From positions 1 to 44,515 of the forward strand of contig WION01000434.1 of NCBI GenBank assembly GCA_015039365.1: a stretch of 44,515 nucleotides of DNA, in the 5' to 3' direction. Position 1 is the first letter of the stretch; every line of letters begins with the position of its first letter. Under the pieces are notes generated by a model, which worked only from the letters and a program-made list of their open reading frames with translations, ran no database searches and was not told the origin of the DNA. The stretch comes from Amanita rubescens. Lineage: Eukaryota > Basidiomycota > Agaricomycetes > Agaricales > Amanitaceae. Below are positions 19,267 through 29,660 of this stretch, piece after piece. The position numbers were made by a program, and so were the translations under genes.

Positions 19267-19772
19267 TTACGAGAGTTGTCTGGAATACCATCAGTCGATC
19301 GGGTCGAGGGGGCAAGTTGAAAGACTTACAGAGGTTGGACTGGCTGGGGCAGACCACGGAACAGGATTTCAACAGGGAGTCCGGGTTTTGCTTGATGACG
19401 GAGATTGGAAGGAGTGTCGACAGCGGGTGGAGAATTTTGTGGCGAGGCAACTAAGTCCTGATAGAACTCGATATCTAGGTCGTCATCCTTACGTACTAAG
19501 TTAGATGCGCTTAAGGAACAACTGCTAGAGGAGACGCACTGGGAGCGGAGACATGGCAGTTGTGGTGTAACCGACCGCCCAGTCAACAGTAGACATGGGG
19601 TCCTGGCGAAAGTCAGACGCGTTAGAATCCGAGGAGGATTGGAGAGACGAACCACGAGGAATGGTGGGATAACTGACATTGCGGTAGACGTTGCGAAGAT
19701 GATGGTAGGAGGAAATGACTCCTAAGGTCCGTTTGCAGGTAAGGGTTCGTGCAGGAGGGATTCCAGACCCGT
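19267..19772 (-). CDS. Possible unrecognised Ser-rich gene (3' part)
   Basis: Three exons can be joined in frame by GT-AG introns: 19772-19576, 19538-19330 and 19279-19267, ending at TAA. The product segment is Ser/Pro-rich (SYPTIPRGSSLQSSSDSNAS, CVSSSSCSLSASNLVRK) with an acidic DDDLDIEF. No domain is recognised. Exons 5' of 19772 could not be resolved: a good donor (CTGAC|GTAAGT) lies at about 19855. The stop is only 32 bases from the start of kinase 2, on the same strand. The splice consistency is suggestive but could be chance. Confidence 0.3.
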
Positions 19773-19799
19773 CTAATAAGCATGGAGGGACCGCGATTA

Positions 19800-20453
19800 A
19801 GCGACCAAGGAAACATATGCAATGATCGTCCCGTCCACTGATGGCCACACTTACGTCAGATAAGTAGTTAAAAAGGCGGTGCTAACTGAGTTTGAATTGA
19901 CCTACTGCGAGTAACATCATGATTCCCATCACAACCACAGTGCGCACACACCCATCTCCGAGCATAATAACCACTGATCGCCCGTTCGGACCGGTTCCCG
20001 AATGGCGCCTTAAGCGGAGGCTGTGAGTTTGCATTATAACACCAATTTAAACGAGTCTGCTCGGATCTCTCCAGACCACAGGGCATCGGCAAACAGCCTC
20101 GAAAAGAAGATTCTACTGTCACTGTGTCAGCGAAACGACGACCTTCTAAACACCTTAGCCGAAGACCTACCACGGACTATCCTGATCGTACCTTTTACGA
20201 CCGTCTAAAGAAAATAAAATGAGTTGATGATGCATCGTATAAATAAGGAAAAGCCTGACGCGGTGAATTAGCATTAATCGGTGGTATTTACATTTGAGGA
20301 TCTTTTGGTATGACAATTGTGGAACTTTGTAGGAATCTTATCTAGGATGTACAACATTGACACGTGTATGGTGTGTGTGCCGATTATTGTGCCGTATTTG
20401 TCCAAGCAGGCACTGGTTAACAGACACCAACATACGTCTCCCGTCGGGCCGTC
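19800..20453. other. Region without a supported gene
   Basis: Possible 5' exons of the uncertain gene at 19267-19772 may lie here on the minus strand (a frame with WVCAHCGCDGNHDVTRS at about 19920-19970), but no consistent model was found. A CGGACCGGTTCCCGA block at about 19988 also occurs at about 8027. Confidence 0.35.
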
Positions 20454-21243
20454 ATGCTCACTCAGAGCGCCCGGCTCGCTTTTCGCCGTCTAAGCAAACT
20501 TTCTACATGTCGTCACATCGCAGTCGCACGAGGACCACTTAGGGCCTCCTACCACACCCCATCTTTCTCCGCGCGACCTGACAATTCGCTCGTTGGCAAG
20601 ATGTTGTACCGGAAGGATGGCGTTCCAAGATCCAAATGGAAGGGGGGGCTCTTCGGTGACTTCTCTTTTTTTTTAAAAAAAAAGTTGAATGTTTTATTTA
20701 CAACTCTAGGTACTAGTGTGTTTTGTCTTGTTCGCCTATTTTGGGTACACATACCTGGAAGAGGTTGACGAAATATTCACGGCGTTGGTCTTCGTCATTC
20801 GTATGCTACAATCCACTCCCATCATACCGCCTGCGGATTTATCGACACCGCGCGGGGCAATGATGCACTTTTGTGTCCTCCTTTGTGCAGGGATGGAGGA
20901 GAGTGACGGGAAGAGAGTCGTCGAGTTTTATTCCTTTTTCATTCAGGGCCTGGAATCTGGCCAGTTCAGTCCAGACACGCTGGAAAAGGTTCATGGGATC
21001 GCAAAGGAGGGGTGCGAAGCCGCGCATGAAATCATGACGCTTCTCAAGGTCAAGTCTGACATAGAGCAAGTTCTGCAGATGGCCTTAGACCTCAAAAAGA
21101 TTCTCGAAGAGCGCCTGGTGCTGATCCACAATACCCTTGAAGGAACGGCGAGCATGAAGGGAGCGAAGGACATTGTAGCCGCTTTGGAAGTCATGGAAAA
21201 AAAGCGCAAAAAGGGAAGTGACAGCTACGACACTGTTGACTGA
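20454..21243 (+). CDS. Putative mitochondrial membrane protein with N-terminal presequence
   Basis: The ATG at 20454 opens an Arg-rich, acid-free presequence-like N-terminus (MLTQSARLAFRRLSKL). After an intron (20656-20716) a transmembrane segment follows (VCFVLFAYFGYTYL), then a soluble helical domain (KRVVEFYSFFIQGLESGQF, SDIEQVLQMALDLKKILEER) and a lysine-rich end. The sum is 242 residues in frame. Bases 20801-20890 (90 nt, GTATGC...GTGCAG) look like a second intron that is a multiple of three; splicing it gives 212 residues and removes a poorly conserved-looking insert. The first intron contains a T9A9 palindrome. Likely an inner-membrane protein with a single anchor; no specific complex is recognised. 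It is followed by two further mitochondrial genes. Confidence 0.6.
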
Positions 21244-21341
21244 TGCGCGGTTCATGGAGATACCACCGTCATTGTATATTCAAATGTCCATTACTCCTGC
21301 ACTAGTAAAAATACAATGGATCATAGTATGTAAATGGCGAA

Positions 21342-21951
21342 TCAAAAAAACCACCCTTTTGGCTTCTCAATATCATCTTCCACTTCCTCTCCGTCCCTCT
21401 TCTTCCTCAACCTCTCCAACATCCCTTTCACACAATCCAAATCACCCACACACGCTCGTCCAGCATCCCAATCCACTACGATCGGCCACTTGAACGCATT
21501 TGGATTCGACCTTGCCAACTCCACAATATCATGAACGTTATCCGGACGTTCTGTGATAGACGGAGCAGAGGGGTGGGCAGTGAGGAACGTCATTGATGCA
21601 GGTTTGAGTGTCTGGGAGCCTGGGGAGAGATAAGATAGGATGGTTTTGAGCTGGTCGGGTGTTGGTGGGGATTCGACGACTTGGAGGTTGACGGAGAGAG
21701 GTGGATTAGATGTTGATGTGGGTGGGTAGGGACCGCTGACGGCTGCGCGGAGGAGTGAAACGGCTTTGGAGGAAGCAGGGGAGACGGGGTTGTGGCTTGG
21801 ACGAATGTTAGTCAGGTTCGATGGTGTGTTGAATGAAACAACGGTTCCTTACAAGATGGATATTTCAGGCTAGAAAGGAAGCAGTATTAACGGAGAATCA
21901 GAGAATGAAAAGGAAAAAACTTGCGATTCTTTTTAAAAATGAAGAGAACAT
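21342..21951 (-). CDS. Fmp46-like thioredoxin-fold mitochondrial protein (DUF1687 family)
   Basis: Exons 21951-21925, 21869-21853 and 21795-21342 join to 165 residues. The product starts MFSSFLKRI and continues PEISIFHNPVSPASSKAV, QVVESPPTPDQLKTILSYL, WPIVVDWDAGRACVGD and a C-terminal EKPKGWFF. This follows the pattern of fungal Fmp46-type redox proteins of mitochondria, which have a thioredoxin-like fold. No CxxC is seen; only a lone Cys (ACVGD) lies in the conserved region. The first intron needs a GC donor (ATC|GCAAGT) for the frame to hold; a normal GT donor does not fit. Family call is from memory of the motif pattern; the exact enzymatic role is not established. Confidence 0.6.
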
Positions 21952-22019
21952 GGTTGAGTATGAGAGTGAAATGACGCTACGTCATCGCAGTCTACGATTA
22001 TATTTTATATAATAACAAT

Positions 22020-22927
22020 CTAAGAGTCCGCTTTTTTGACCTCGTCTGTACCCTCTCCCTCCTTACGACCCCCAACCACATCTCGTACCTTCAACCCCGT
22101 CACTTCCTGCACCTTTTTCACACTCCAATCCACATTCCTCCCAACCCACTCCCTTCCATCTCTCGTACTCTCCTTCACACGATCCCACGTCATTCTCGTA
22201 TGTGCATTCGCAATCGCATGCTTCTCAGCCACTTTCGGGAAATACCGTTCCTCCACCGAACCAACATAGCTAGATAAATTTCCAGTCGTTTCCGGTAAAA
22301 AGTGGTTTAGAGATACGAAGAAAAGGGCGCCAGGCAACGTTAGCCGGGCGAGGTAAGACCGGTTTCGGGCGATGATGGATCCCGTGAGGGTAGCGATACC
22401 AGTGTAGAGCAGTCCTGCTGTAATTTGTTCTTTGGGCGATACGATGGACTTGACACGTTCTGTAAAAATAAAAAATAAAAAACATTAGTTGGTCGAAACG
22501 GGGTATGCATATATGACGCACTTTCGACCGGCCTGTTCGACTCCAATCCACTTGTTGACTATCCCTTGACCTTCATCCCTCACTTGTCTAATGGTTTCGG
22601 TAATTTTTCTCCTTGCTTGGCCGATCTGGTGTTCTAGAGGTGACGGTGTGTCAAGAAGAATAGTCTCAGACTCGGGTTGAGGGTATATCGATAACTGGGA
22701 GACGAAAAGATTGCTTTGAGCAAGGAAAATCGGAGAGAAGAGCAAGTCCAGGTACCTTTTGTGTCAGTTTGAGGATCGGAACTGAGAGCGTCACGCCGGC
22801 AGCTGCAACCGCCAACGTGGACGCAGAAGCGAGCGCCCTTCCTGCGCGCGGCTATGATGTCTTGGTTTTCAGCTACTTCTATTCATCATTGAGGCGGCTC
22901 ACAAACCTTTGGGAACGCCCTAAACAT
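22020..22927 (-). CDS. MICOS complex subunit MIC26/MIC27 (apolipoprotein O-like)
   Basis: Four exons (22927-22907, 22851-22756, 22694-22529, 22459-22020) give exactly 241 codons, 240 residues. A mitochondrial N-terminus (MFRAFPKPRAGRALASASTL) runs into a hydrophobic stretch (LAVAAAGVTLSVPIL). Then come LSIYPQPESE, PLEHQIGQARRKITETI, the membrane region TAGLLYTGIATLTGSIIARN and ALFFVSLNHFLPETTGNLSSY, typical of the MIC26/27 family of cristae-junction proteins in the inner membrane. A Lys/Glu-rich tail ends the protein. The short first exon of seven codons was chosen because it supplies the only in-frame ATG with proper splice sites. It is adjacent to two other mitochondrial genes. Confident family call; which of MIC26 or MIC27 is not decided. 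Confidence 0.8.
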
Positions 22928-23340
22928 GGGGTTGGTATTCGCGTGTATTCACGTCCGCGCCGACGGGTGCAAACGGAAGTTACCGAGAAACCCGTTCACG
23001 TGACATGCCATGCAATTGCGAAGGTTCTCTCAGAGAGCATAGGAGCTCGTGATGACGAGCGGATGACAATCAGCGTGAATGTATACGAGAATCGTGTTAT
23101 CGTTAGACGGATTCTACGCAACGAAAGGGCCAGGGCGGTTAGAAGCTGCCTCTGAATGGCGAATCTCAGCTAGCAAGGGGTATGATCGAAATAGCTGCAT
23201 TCATGCATGCAAAGTATTACGAGGAGTGAACTTGGCATGTTCGGACGAGGCCGCTGTAGATCAAAAAACGAATGGATTGTAATCTTATAAGGAGAGACAC
23301 TGGAGAGACTCGGACTCGAGCGTGACATTACAGACAAACT
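22928..23340. other. Divergent promoter region between the MIC26/27-like and Mug135-like genes
   Basis: No additional gene supported. A TTCACGTGAC (CACGTG core) lies at about 22995, suitable as a shared regulatory site. Confidence 0.4.
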
Positions 23341-24140
23341 ATGGCGTTGCAACTACCCCCACCACCTCGCGATCCCCGTGTTCACCTTCCCCCAGCTCCC
23401 GCTCACCCTCCAACCCTCGACAACATCTACGAAGCTCACCGATATACCGTTCGTATTATGCAAAGCAAGAGCAAGTTGATTATTCATTTCGCCAGTGCAA
23501 TGCTGACCATGTCACGCCATCTAGGAAGCGCGGAGCCTGATTGTGCGACCGTTGATGATGTGGGACGTGCAATACTCTACGAAAGTTCTGCGGCGCAAAT
23601 TGCTTCTGCTGCTGCCATTGGTCCTGGTTTGTGAAAAGTTCTTCGCCCCGATGTGTGTTGAAAACTTTCGCTATTGAAGCTGTAGCGCCTCCCTGGTTTG
23701 CGCCGGTTCAGCAGCAACAGCTGAACGGTATTCAACAGGAGCAGAACAATATCCGACAGCAACTTAATCGGATTGATAACAAGGCATCACGAGTATGTCC
23801 GTACCGATGTCTCGACCCTCTCTTGACCCTCTATGTGCTACCCCTAGGCTCTCAATGCTACAAATGAAGATGGATTAATCTTCCCCTTTGAAATCGTCCT
23901 TTTTGTGGACGGAACAAATCCTACGGCACCTCCTGTTCGTACTTTTTTGCTTGATGATGGACATTGATGACCCTTGACAAATAGCATAACCTTCCCGCTC
24001 TTACTTCAACTGCAATCATTGACGCTCTGCAGGGGGTTCAGATTACTGAATATCTCAACGGTTATGGTATTCCGGTACCTCATCTCGTTGCTGAATGCCG
24101 CCGCATCCTCAGCGCTTACCTTGGATGCAGACAGCTATAA
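23341..24140 (+). CDS. Mug135-like protein
   Basis: Exons 23341-23626, 23680-23792, 23848-23934 and 23985-24140 join to 213 residues. The N-terminus is Pro-rich (MALQLPPPPRDPRVHLPPAP). A helical segment with Gln/Asn repeats follows (VQQQQLNGIQQEQNNI), and the C-terminal half has FPFEIVLFVDG, LPALTSTAIIDALQGVQ and ITEYLNGYGI, the pattern of the Mug135-like C-terminal domain found in many basidiomycete proteins. The name comes from a meiotically upregulated fission-yeast gene; molecular function is unknown. The gene looks intact, with ordinary introns of 50-55 bases. Confidence 0.65.
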
Positions 24141-24279
24141 ACACATGGATTATTATCATTCACACATACATAGCGATACTTCAGCCATTTGCACCACATT
24201 ACCTACCATTACTTAGTGATACATTATTGACAACAAGTATTCCAAATCTAAAACAGCTGAGCGGATTTCAACCCGAGCA

Positions 24280-25576
24280 TCAGATCTCAGAAGTGAACGC
24301 ATCCAAAAATGCCGAAGCCCAGGTGGGCCAAGCGTCCTTCTTCCTAGCCTCAATATCCTCTTCGATTTGTACGAAAGCTCCGGTAGCTCCCTCGACAGTA
24401 GCAAACTCAGTGCATACCCGGTCTTCGGGTACACCGTTGATCAACCTTCCAATAATATCCTTCGTACCGGTGAGACTACACGTCGAATGAGGCTGATGTC
24501 GGAATAGTCACGTTCCACCATTCAAATTGTTCCCGGAGCTCAGCAGCCAGCCGATGCACAGGAAAATCATCATGGTCACAGTCATCGTACCATAATTGGC
24601 TTGCCGGATCACGTCCTAGATGTGAAAAAACGGTTAGCTTTGGACGTTAACTGGGAATGGAGAGACGTGCCTAACCCAGCTGAGAGGAAAATTTGCTCCC
24701 CTTTACACGTCGTCTTCGCCTTTCCGTTGAACTGAATGTATGCGCACGATCCGTCAATATCGGTATCAATACATCCTCCACCACCATTCGGATCATTTTG
24801 CCAATTCACAATCGCAGCGTATGTTTCAAACATCATCTCTCCCTATTAAATAGACAGATGAAGCAGATTATAAACACAAGACTTCCAATCAGCGCAACGA
24901 ACCTTATCAGTGTGTAGCATCCGTTTTCAAATACTCCGTCTTTGATTTCGGATCAACAACACAATCCGTAGGCTCGAGGAACGCCTTCCGAGACCGTCCA
25001 GGGATATACAAACTCTTCGCTCCCGTCTGTTCGAAAACATACGTAGCCTGTGCCGCCGTATAGAGGTCATAAACCGGATGAGGCGCCGACAAGTGCACAC
25101 TCGTCCCAACTACCCCATTCGGATTCTTCCGGATGGGAACGACGAAAAGTCCCCAGCCTTTTCCGTATTCCTCGCCGTCGCCATGATCCCCACGACGATG
25201 GACGGTGTCAACTTCCACCAAGGCGCAAAACTTCCCATTGTCCACTTCCGTCACAGGTATATATGCCTTGCAGTTCGTGCGGAATACTCTCCCGGATAGT
25301 ATAACAATCAGGGTGTTCGTAGTCCTCCGCGTTTAATAGGGAGGTTACGACGTCTCGCCATGCGGTCCTTTGTTGATCAGTTGGCTGGATGGCTGTATAT
25401 GTCTCTGAAGTGAGGTTGCCTTGGATGATCAGCGAGAGGTGGTCTGCTAGGAGGGATGATAGGTCCTGAGTCCGAATCGCCGCTGGGTGTGGTATCGGTA
25501 CATTGGGGGCTCCCCCGATCCAGGGAAGAGTTGTGAAAGAGGACAGTAGAACCGTCACGAAGGAGGGAAGAACCAT
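24280..25576 (-). pseudogene. Secreted-protein paralogue, broken by two one-base insertions
   Basis: Aligned to the neighbour at 26123-27394 it keeps the same exons: a signal-peptide-like start (MVLPSFVTVLLSSFTTLPW), QDLSSLLADHLSLIIQGNL, GTSVHLSAPHPVYDLYT, SLYIPGRSRKAFL, the exon with FETYAAIVNWQNDPNGGGG, and the RDPASQLWYDD exon. One extra base at about 25254 shifts the frame between GIYT and VTEVDNGK, and another at about 24505 shifts it between PTSA and HSTCSLTG. Later coding is otherwise open and ends at a TGA at 24280. Two independent shifts argue for real decay rather than sequencing error. Function of the family is not recognised. Confidence 0.65.
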
Positions 25577-26122
25577 TTCGATAACAGCACTGTGTGTGCG
25601 ACGGGTATGCTTAAATGGGGAAGAAAACTCGAGCGGGGTTAAGACGCTACCCTCCTTGTTCGTCTCCGGCCTTTACGTGGAACCGAATAACGAATGAACA
25701 TGAGGTAAAGAACCGCCGAAGCTAGCCTTCAATTATACGTTAAAAACATCAGAAATTCAGGGGCCCTTGATTTAATTTGTATCCCGTGGTCTGCCGTACT
25801 TTCACTTTTCCAATTTGGTGATCCGGAGAAAAGATAGTCTCTGAGTCATGTTGAGCGTATAACAACGACTAGGGTGCCTGCACAGTTATTGATCTTTTAT
25901 TCAACATTGAAGAAACTTACGAACCTTTGGGAACGCTTGAGTTTACTCTCAAGGCATCGCCGAGTGGCAGTGCCAGTTATTTGTCCTCGATAGATTGTTT
26001 GGTTTTACTGGTGTTGCCAAATAATCCCCTCGGCGAGAGGAAGGAGAAGAACCGGAAGGCGTTAGTGTATTGGTATTGAGCATTCCCAATTTCAATGTTT
26101 TTTGAACGCATCCAAAAACACC
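25577..26122. other. Spacer between the two secreted-protein paralogues
   Basis: No gene supported. A GAACCTTTGGGAACGC block at about 25921 resembles the first exon/intron border of the MIC26/27 gene but is too short to call. Confidence 0.4.
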
Positions 26123-27394
26123 TCAACCCAAGGTGTCCCAAGCTTCCTCTTTCCTAGCCTCTACATCTTGTTCGATGTGCACAAAAGATCCGGTGGCTCC
26201 TTCCGTAGTGGCAGAATCTGTACAAACCCGATCTTCAGGTACACCATTGATCAGCCTCCCCACAACGTCCTTTGTCGCTGTCAGGCTACATGACGAATGG
26301 GGTGATGTTGGCATAGTCACGTTCCACAAGGGGAAGCGCTCCTTGAGGTGGGTGGATAACCGATGAATAGGGAAATGATCATGAGCGTGATCAGTGTACC
26401 ACGATACACTAGCAGGATCGCGTCCTAGATGTGATAGGTAGTTAACTTGGGCATTGTTGTCAGCAGAAATGCGTACCTAACCCAGCTGAGAGGAAAATCT
26501 GTTCCTTTCTACACGTCCGTTTTCCCTTTCCGTGGAACTGAACGTATGCACATGACCCTGACCCTGTGTCCGCATCCTGACAGCCTCCCCTACCACTCGG
26601 GTCGTTTTGCCAATCCAGGATTGCCCTATAGGTTTCGAACAGCATCTCTCCCTGCAAGCAGATCAGATCAACCATCGGTTCGTGAGCAAAGCATAAACAC
26701 AACCAACCTTATCATGTGTGGGATCTGTTTTCCAGTACTGGCTTTTCGACGTGTTCGCAACACAATCGGTCTCCTCGAGAAACGCTTGGCGAGATCGTCC
26801 AGGGATATACAAACTCTTCGCTCCCGTGTGTTCGAAAACATGCGCAGCCTGGCCCGCCGTGTATAAATCAAAAACCGGATGGGGAGCCGCCAGGTGTAGA
26901 GTCGTTCCTAGTGCGCCATTTCCGTATTTTCCGGTGGGTACGACGAAAATACCCCAGCCTTTTCCGTACTCCTCGCTGTCCCCACGACGGACAGTGCCAA
27001 CTTCGACCAACGCGCAGAGCTTGCCGTTGTCCAACTCCATGACGGTGTAGATTCCTTGCAGCGCGTCGGGGATAGCCTCCTGGATGGAAAAACAGGCAGA
27101 GCTCCCGCCGCCAGCAGCTACGTTCAACAGGGAGGTCACGATGTTGCGCCATGAGACCCGTTGTAAAGGTGTAGGCTGGATTGCTGCATATGTGTCCAGT
27201 GTGAGGTTGCTTTGGATGATCAACGAAAAGTGGTTTGCCAGGAGAGATGATAAATCGTGAGCTGAAGTCTGTACTGGGAACTGGTGACTGGGTGAAGAAG
27301 TTGTCGGCACGTTGGGGTTGTCAAAGGGGTATCTCAAGAACGAGGGTGTCGTAAAACAGGACAGGATGACGGCTACGAAGGAAGAAATGATCAT
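26123..27394 (-). CDS. Predicted secreted protein of an uncharacterised fungal family
   Basis: The start chosen is the ATG at 27394, giving a signal peptide (MIISSFVAVILSCFTTPSF) aligned with that of the neighbour; the frame also extends 63 codons further upstream. Coding continues through SSLLANHFSLIIQSNL, GKLCALVEVGTV, YGKGWGIFVVP, LHLAAPHPVFDLYTAGQA, SLYIPGRSRQAFL and a DPTH, then exons with WQNDPSGRGGC...DTGSGSCAYVQFHG and RDPASVSWYTDHAHDHFPIHRL. The ordered H-P-x3-D-x2-T and D-x2-H motifs could bind metal; that is inference. Near the end one extra T (about 26139) makes the protein stop at DTLG; without it the frame would run on as in the paralogue to 26092. Extracellular location is likely; function unknown. 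Confidence 0.6.
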
Positions 27395-27624
27395 TTCCGA
27401 AAGAAATCGAGATATCTGCGATACGGTGTTGGTGAAGGGATCTTTTGAATGAATGGAGGACTCACTTATGCCGCCAAAGTAGAAGGGCTTGATAGCAGAC
27501 GAACACATCCAAAGAAAGGAGAGCGGGACTGCGAGAGGGAAAATTCGAAGAGCTAGTTGTTTGAGACCTATCGACGGCCTCACGCTTGAAAGAAAGACAT
27601 GAAGGGTAGAAAGTTGAAAAAGAT

Positions 27625-27710
27625 TCGGATACGGGGAATCGAACCCCGAGCTGCCGCGTTCAGTCTCTCACGGTGAGAGGCGGCAATGTTAGCCTTTACA
27701 CCATATCCGA
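27625..27710 (-). tRNA. tRNA-Glu (anticodon CTC) with a 15-base intron
   Basis: The acceptor stem is TCGGATA/TATCCGA. The D arm is GGTGTAAAGGCTAACA, the anticodon stem GCCGC/GCGGC encloses CTCTCA...C, and the T arm is CGGGGTTCGATTCCCCG. A 15-base intron sits at the canonical position 37/38. The reading as Glu rests on the CTC anticodon and strong likeness to eukaryotic tRNA-Glu (TATGGTGTAA...AACAT). A- and B-box promoter sequences for TFIIIC are internal. A decayed copy lies at 30689-30763. Confidence 0.9.
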
Positions 27711-28172
27711 TATGGTAAGTCCTTCGTATAGCCCCCCATCTGATGAATGACTCGATCTACCCTCGACTCTCGAGTCAACTTCACGTTTTACGTTTGGACT
27801 GTCCAAAATTGAAAAGAGGAAAGCGTTTGCTGGAATTTGTGCATAAAACTTCAGGTGCTACTAATCCGAGGTGATAATAATTTCAACCTCCATGCGTTTG
27901 AAAATTGATGGCTCCCTCTACGGCTTTTAGGTACTACATCCTCAAGCAGGCTGGCATCAAAACTCCGTACAACTGATCATTTCTGTTATCCGAACACCGG
28001 CAGTTGATCCGACTCAACCGATCACGAATCACGACCTGCTAAATATGTTATATAAACCTCATTTTTCTGCGTTGTGCCGGCAGGGACAGGGCGATCTAAA
28101 TCGCTTCCCCCTCTTTGCTCCCCACCACTGTTTTTGTAAAACTTGGGCGCTGTCAACAATCAAGGCCACAGA
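27711..28172. other. Intergenic region between tRNA-Glu and transporter copy 1
   Basis: No gene supported; serves as leader/promoter of the transporter gene. Corresponds to 30764-31330 in the second unit, but diverged. Confidence 0.4.
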
Positions 28173-29660
28173 ATGCTACGAGCCCTAGTCAAGAACAATG
28201 CCGGTCTCCTCCTGGTCGTAGCGTCCGAAGTGTTCTTTGTATTCATGAATGTATCAGTCAAGGTTCTCACGACAGACGGAGAGTCTGAGGTTTCTATTTT
28301 GGAGGTATCTTTCTATCACAGGTCTTTTTACGTACCAGATCCTTACCCGAGTTCCTTAGATTATATTGCTCAGGATGGTGAGGTCTGAAATATATAGAGG
28401 AACAGGCTAAACATAAAATTGTGCTACGAAGATTGTAACTTATGTTTTCTCGGTTGCGTATATGTGAGTCCTGACCCGAGTTAGCTAACACAAGCGAACT
28501 CACCCAGGATAAGGTATTGCTCAGGAATAAGCGATCCAATCCTCGGCCCACCGGGGGTTCGGTTGTTACTTATGAGCCGTGGTTTTTTTGGGTATGCACT
28601 GAATTCGAATCGTTGATGATAGCTTACTATTTTCTAAGATTTATTGGTCTCTTCGGGATCTACTACACACTGCAATTCCTTTCGCTCTCCGATACCATTG
28701 TCCTTACTTTCCTTGCGCCGTTATGCACAGCAATTGGAGGTTCAATCCTTCTCAAGGAGAGATTCAGAAATGGAGAAGCATTGGCAGGGAGTTGCGTGCA
28801 CCTATCATCTATTTTGGTTTTAAGATGCTCACGTCGTTCCAGTGGTTTGTCTACTCGGCGTTGTTCTGATAGCTCGACCAGCCGTTCATCTTTGGTTCCG
28901 ATGATCATCCAAATGAGAAAGACTTAGGGGCAGTGATTGAAAATGGTGTGACCGCAGAACAGCGGATGGCTGCTGTTTGGTGTGTGTTCCCGTTATTATC
29001 TATCAAGTTTTGGGCTCACGCTGGCTATAGCGTTTCTCTAATTGGTGTCATCGGGGCTGCCGGTGCATGTAAATCTAAATCCGTATCCTTTAAGTGGTCC
29101 TATGAATTGACTGCGTTGCTCAGTCATTTCAATCCGCGCAATAGGAAAGCGTGCCCATCCCCTCCATAACATGGTCTATTTTTCTTTTTGGAGCATCGTT
29201 GTGTCTTCCGTTGCGTGAGTTCATTGTCGAAGTTATATTCCCTTCTATTTCTGACATGACTAGCTTAATCGCAACACGTACTCCCATCATCATCCCAAGA
29301 CAGAAGCTATTTCTCGCCATGCTTTCCCTGATCGGCGTCTTTGGATTTATCGCCCAAACGCTCATGACCATGGGCTACCAAATTGAAGCGGCAGGCAGAG
29401 CCTCCATGGGTGTATACACCCAAATGATTTTTGGAGTGATTTTAGAACGACTTGTGTTTGGGACTGTACCAGGTCCTTTGTCGATTCTCGGGACATGTCT
29501 AATTCTGGGTTCAGGGTTGTATGTTACGATGACGAAGGCGACGGAGGGAAACGGCGCTAGTACCGACGGCAAGATCGCATTACCGGAAGGGGAGGATGTC
29601 GAGAATGGCCCGACTTTATTTGAACCATACGAGGATGGGGATATGGATACCAATGAATGA
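28173..29660 (+). pseudogene. EamA/DMT-superfamily (SLC35G-like) transporter, copy 1, with an apparent frameshift
   Basis: The exon layout is the same as the intact copy at 31331. Segments readable in order: MLRALVKNNAGLLLVVASEV, IILLRM, IVTYVFSVAYM, GISDPILGPPGVR, FIGLFGIYYTLQFLSLSDTI, CTAIGGSILLKERF, VCLLGVVLIARPA, then FGSDDHPNEKDLGAVIENG, SIRAIGKRAHPLHNM and TLMTMGYQIEAAGRASMG. About ten membrane helices in two EamA repeats are expected. Between ARPA and FGSDDH the frame moves by one base (about 28883), bringing a TGA into frame at about 28900; the equivalent point in copy 2 is open. A sequencing error is possible, since the rest is well preserved. Presumed small-molecule transporter in an internal or plasma membrane. 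Confidence 0.6.

Noticed and set aside
8027..19995. CGGACCGGTTCCCGA shared between about 8027 and about 19988 as a repeat element
   Set aside because: Similarity is limited to about 15 bases and does not extend on either side.
25905..25945. Fragment of the MIC26/27 first exon (GAACCTTTGGGAACGC)
   Set aside because: Only about 16 bases match; too short to distinguish from chance.
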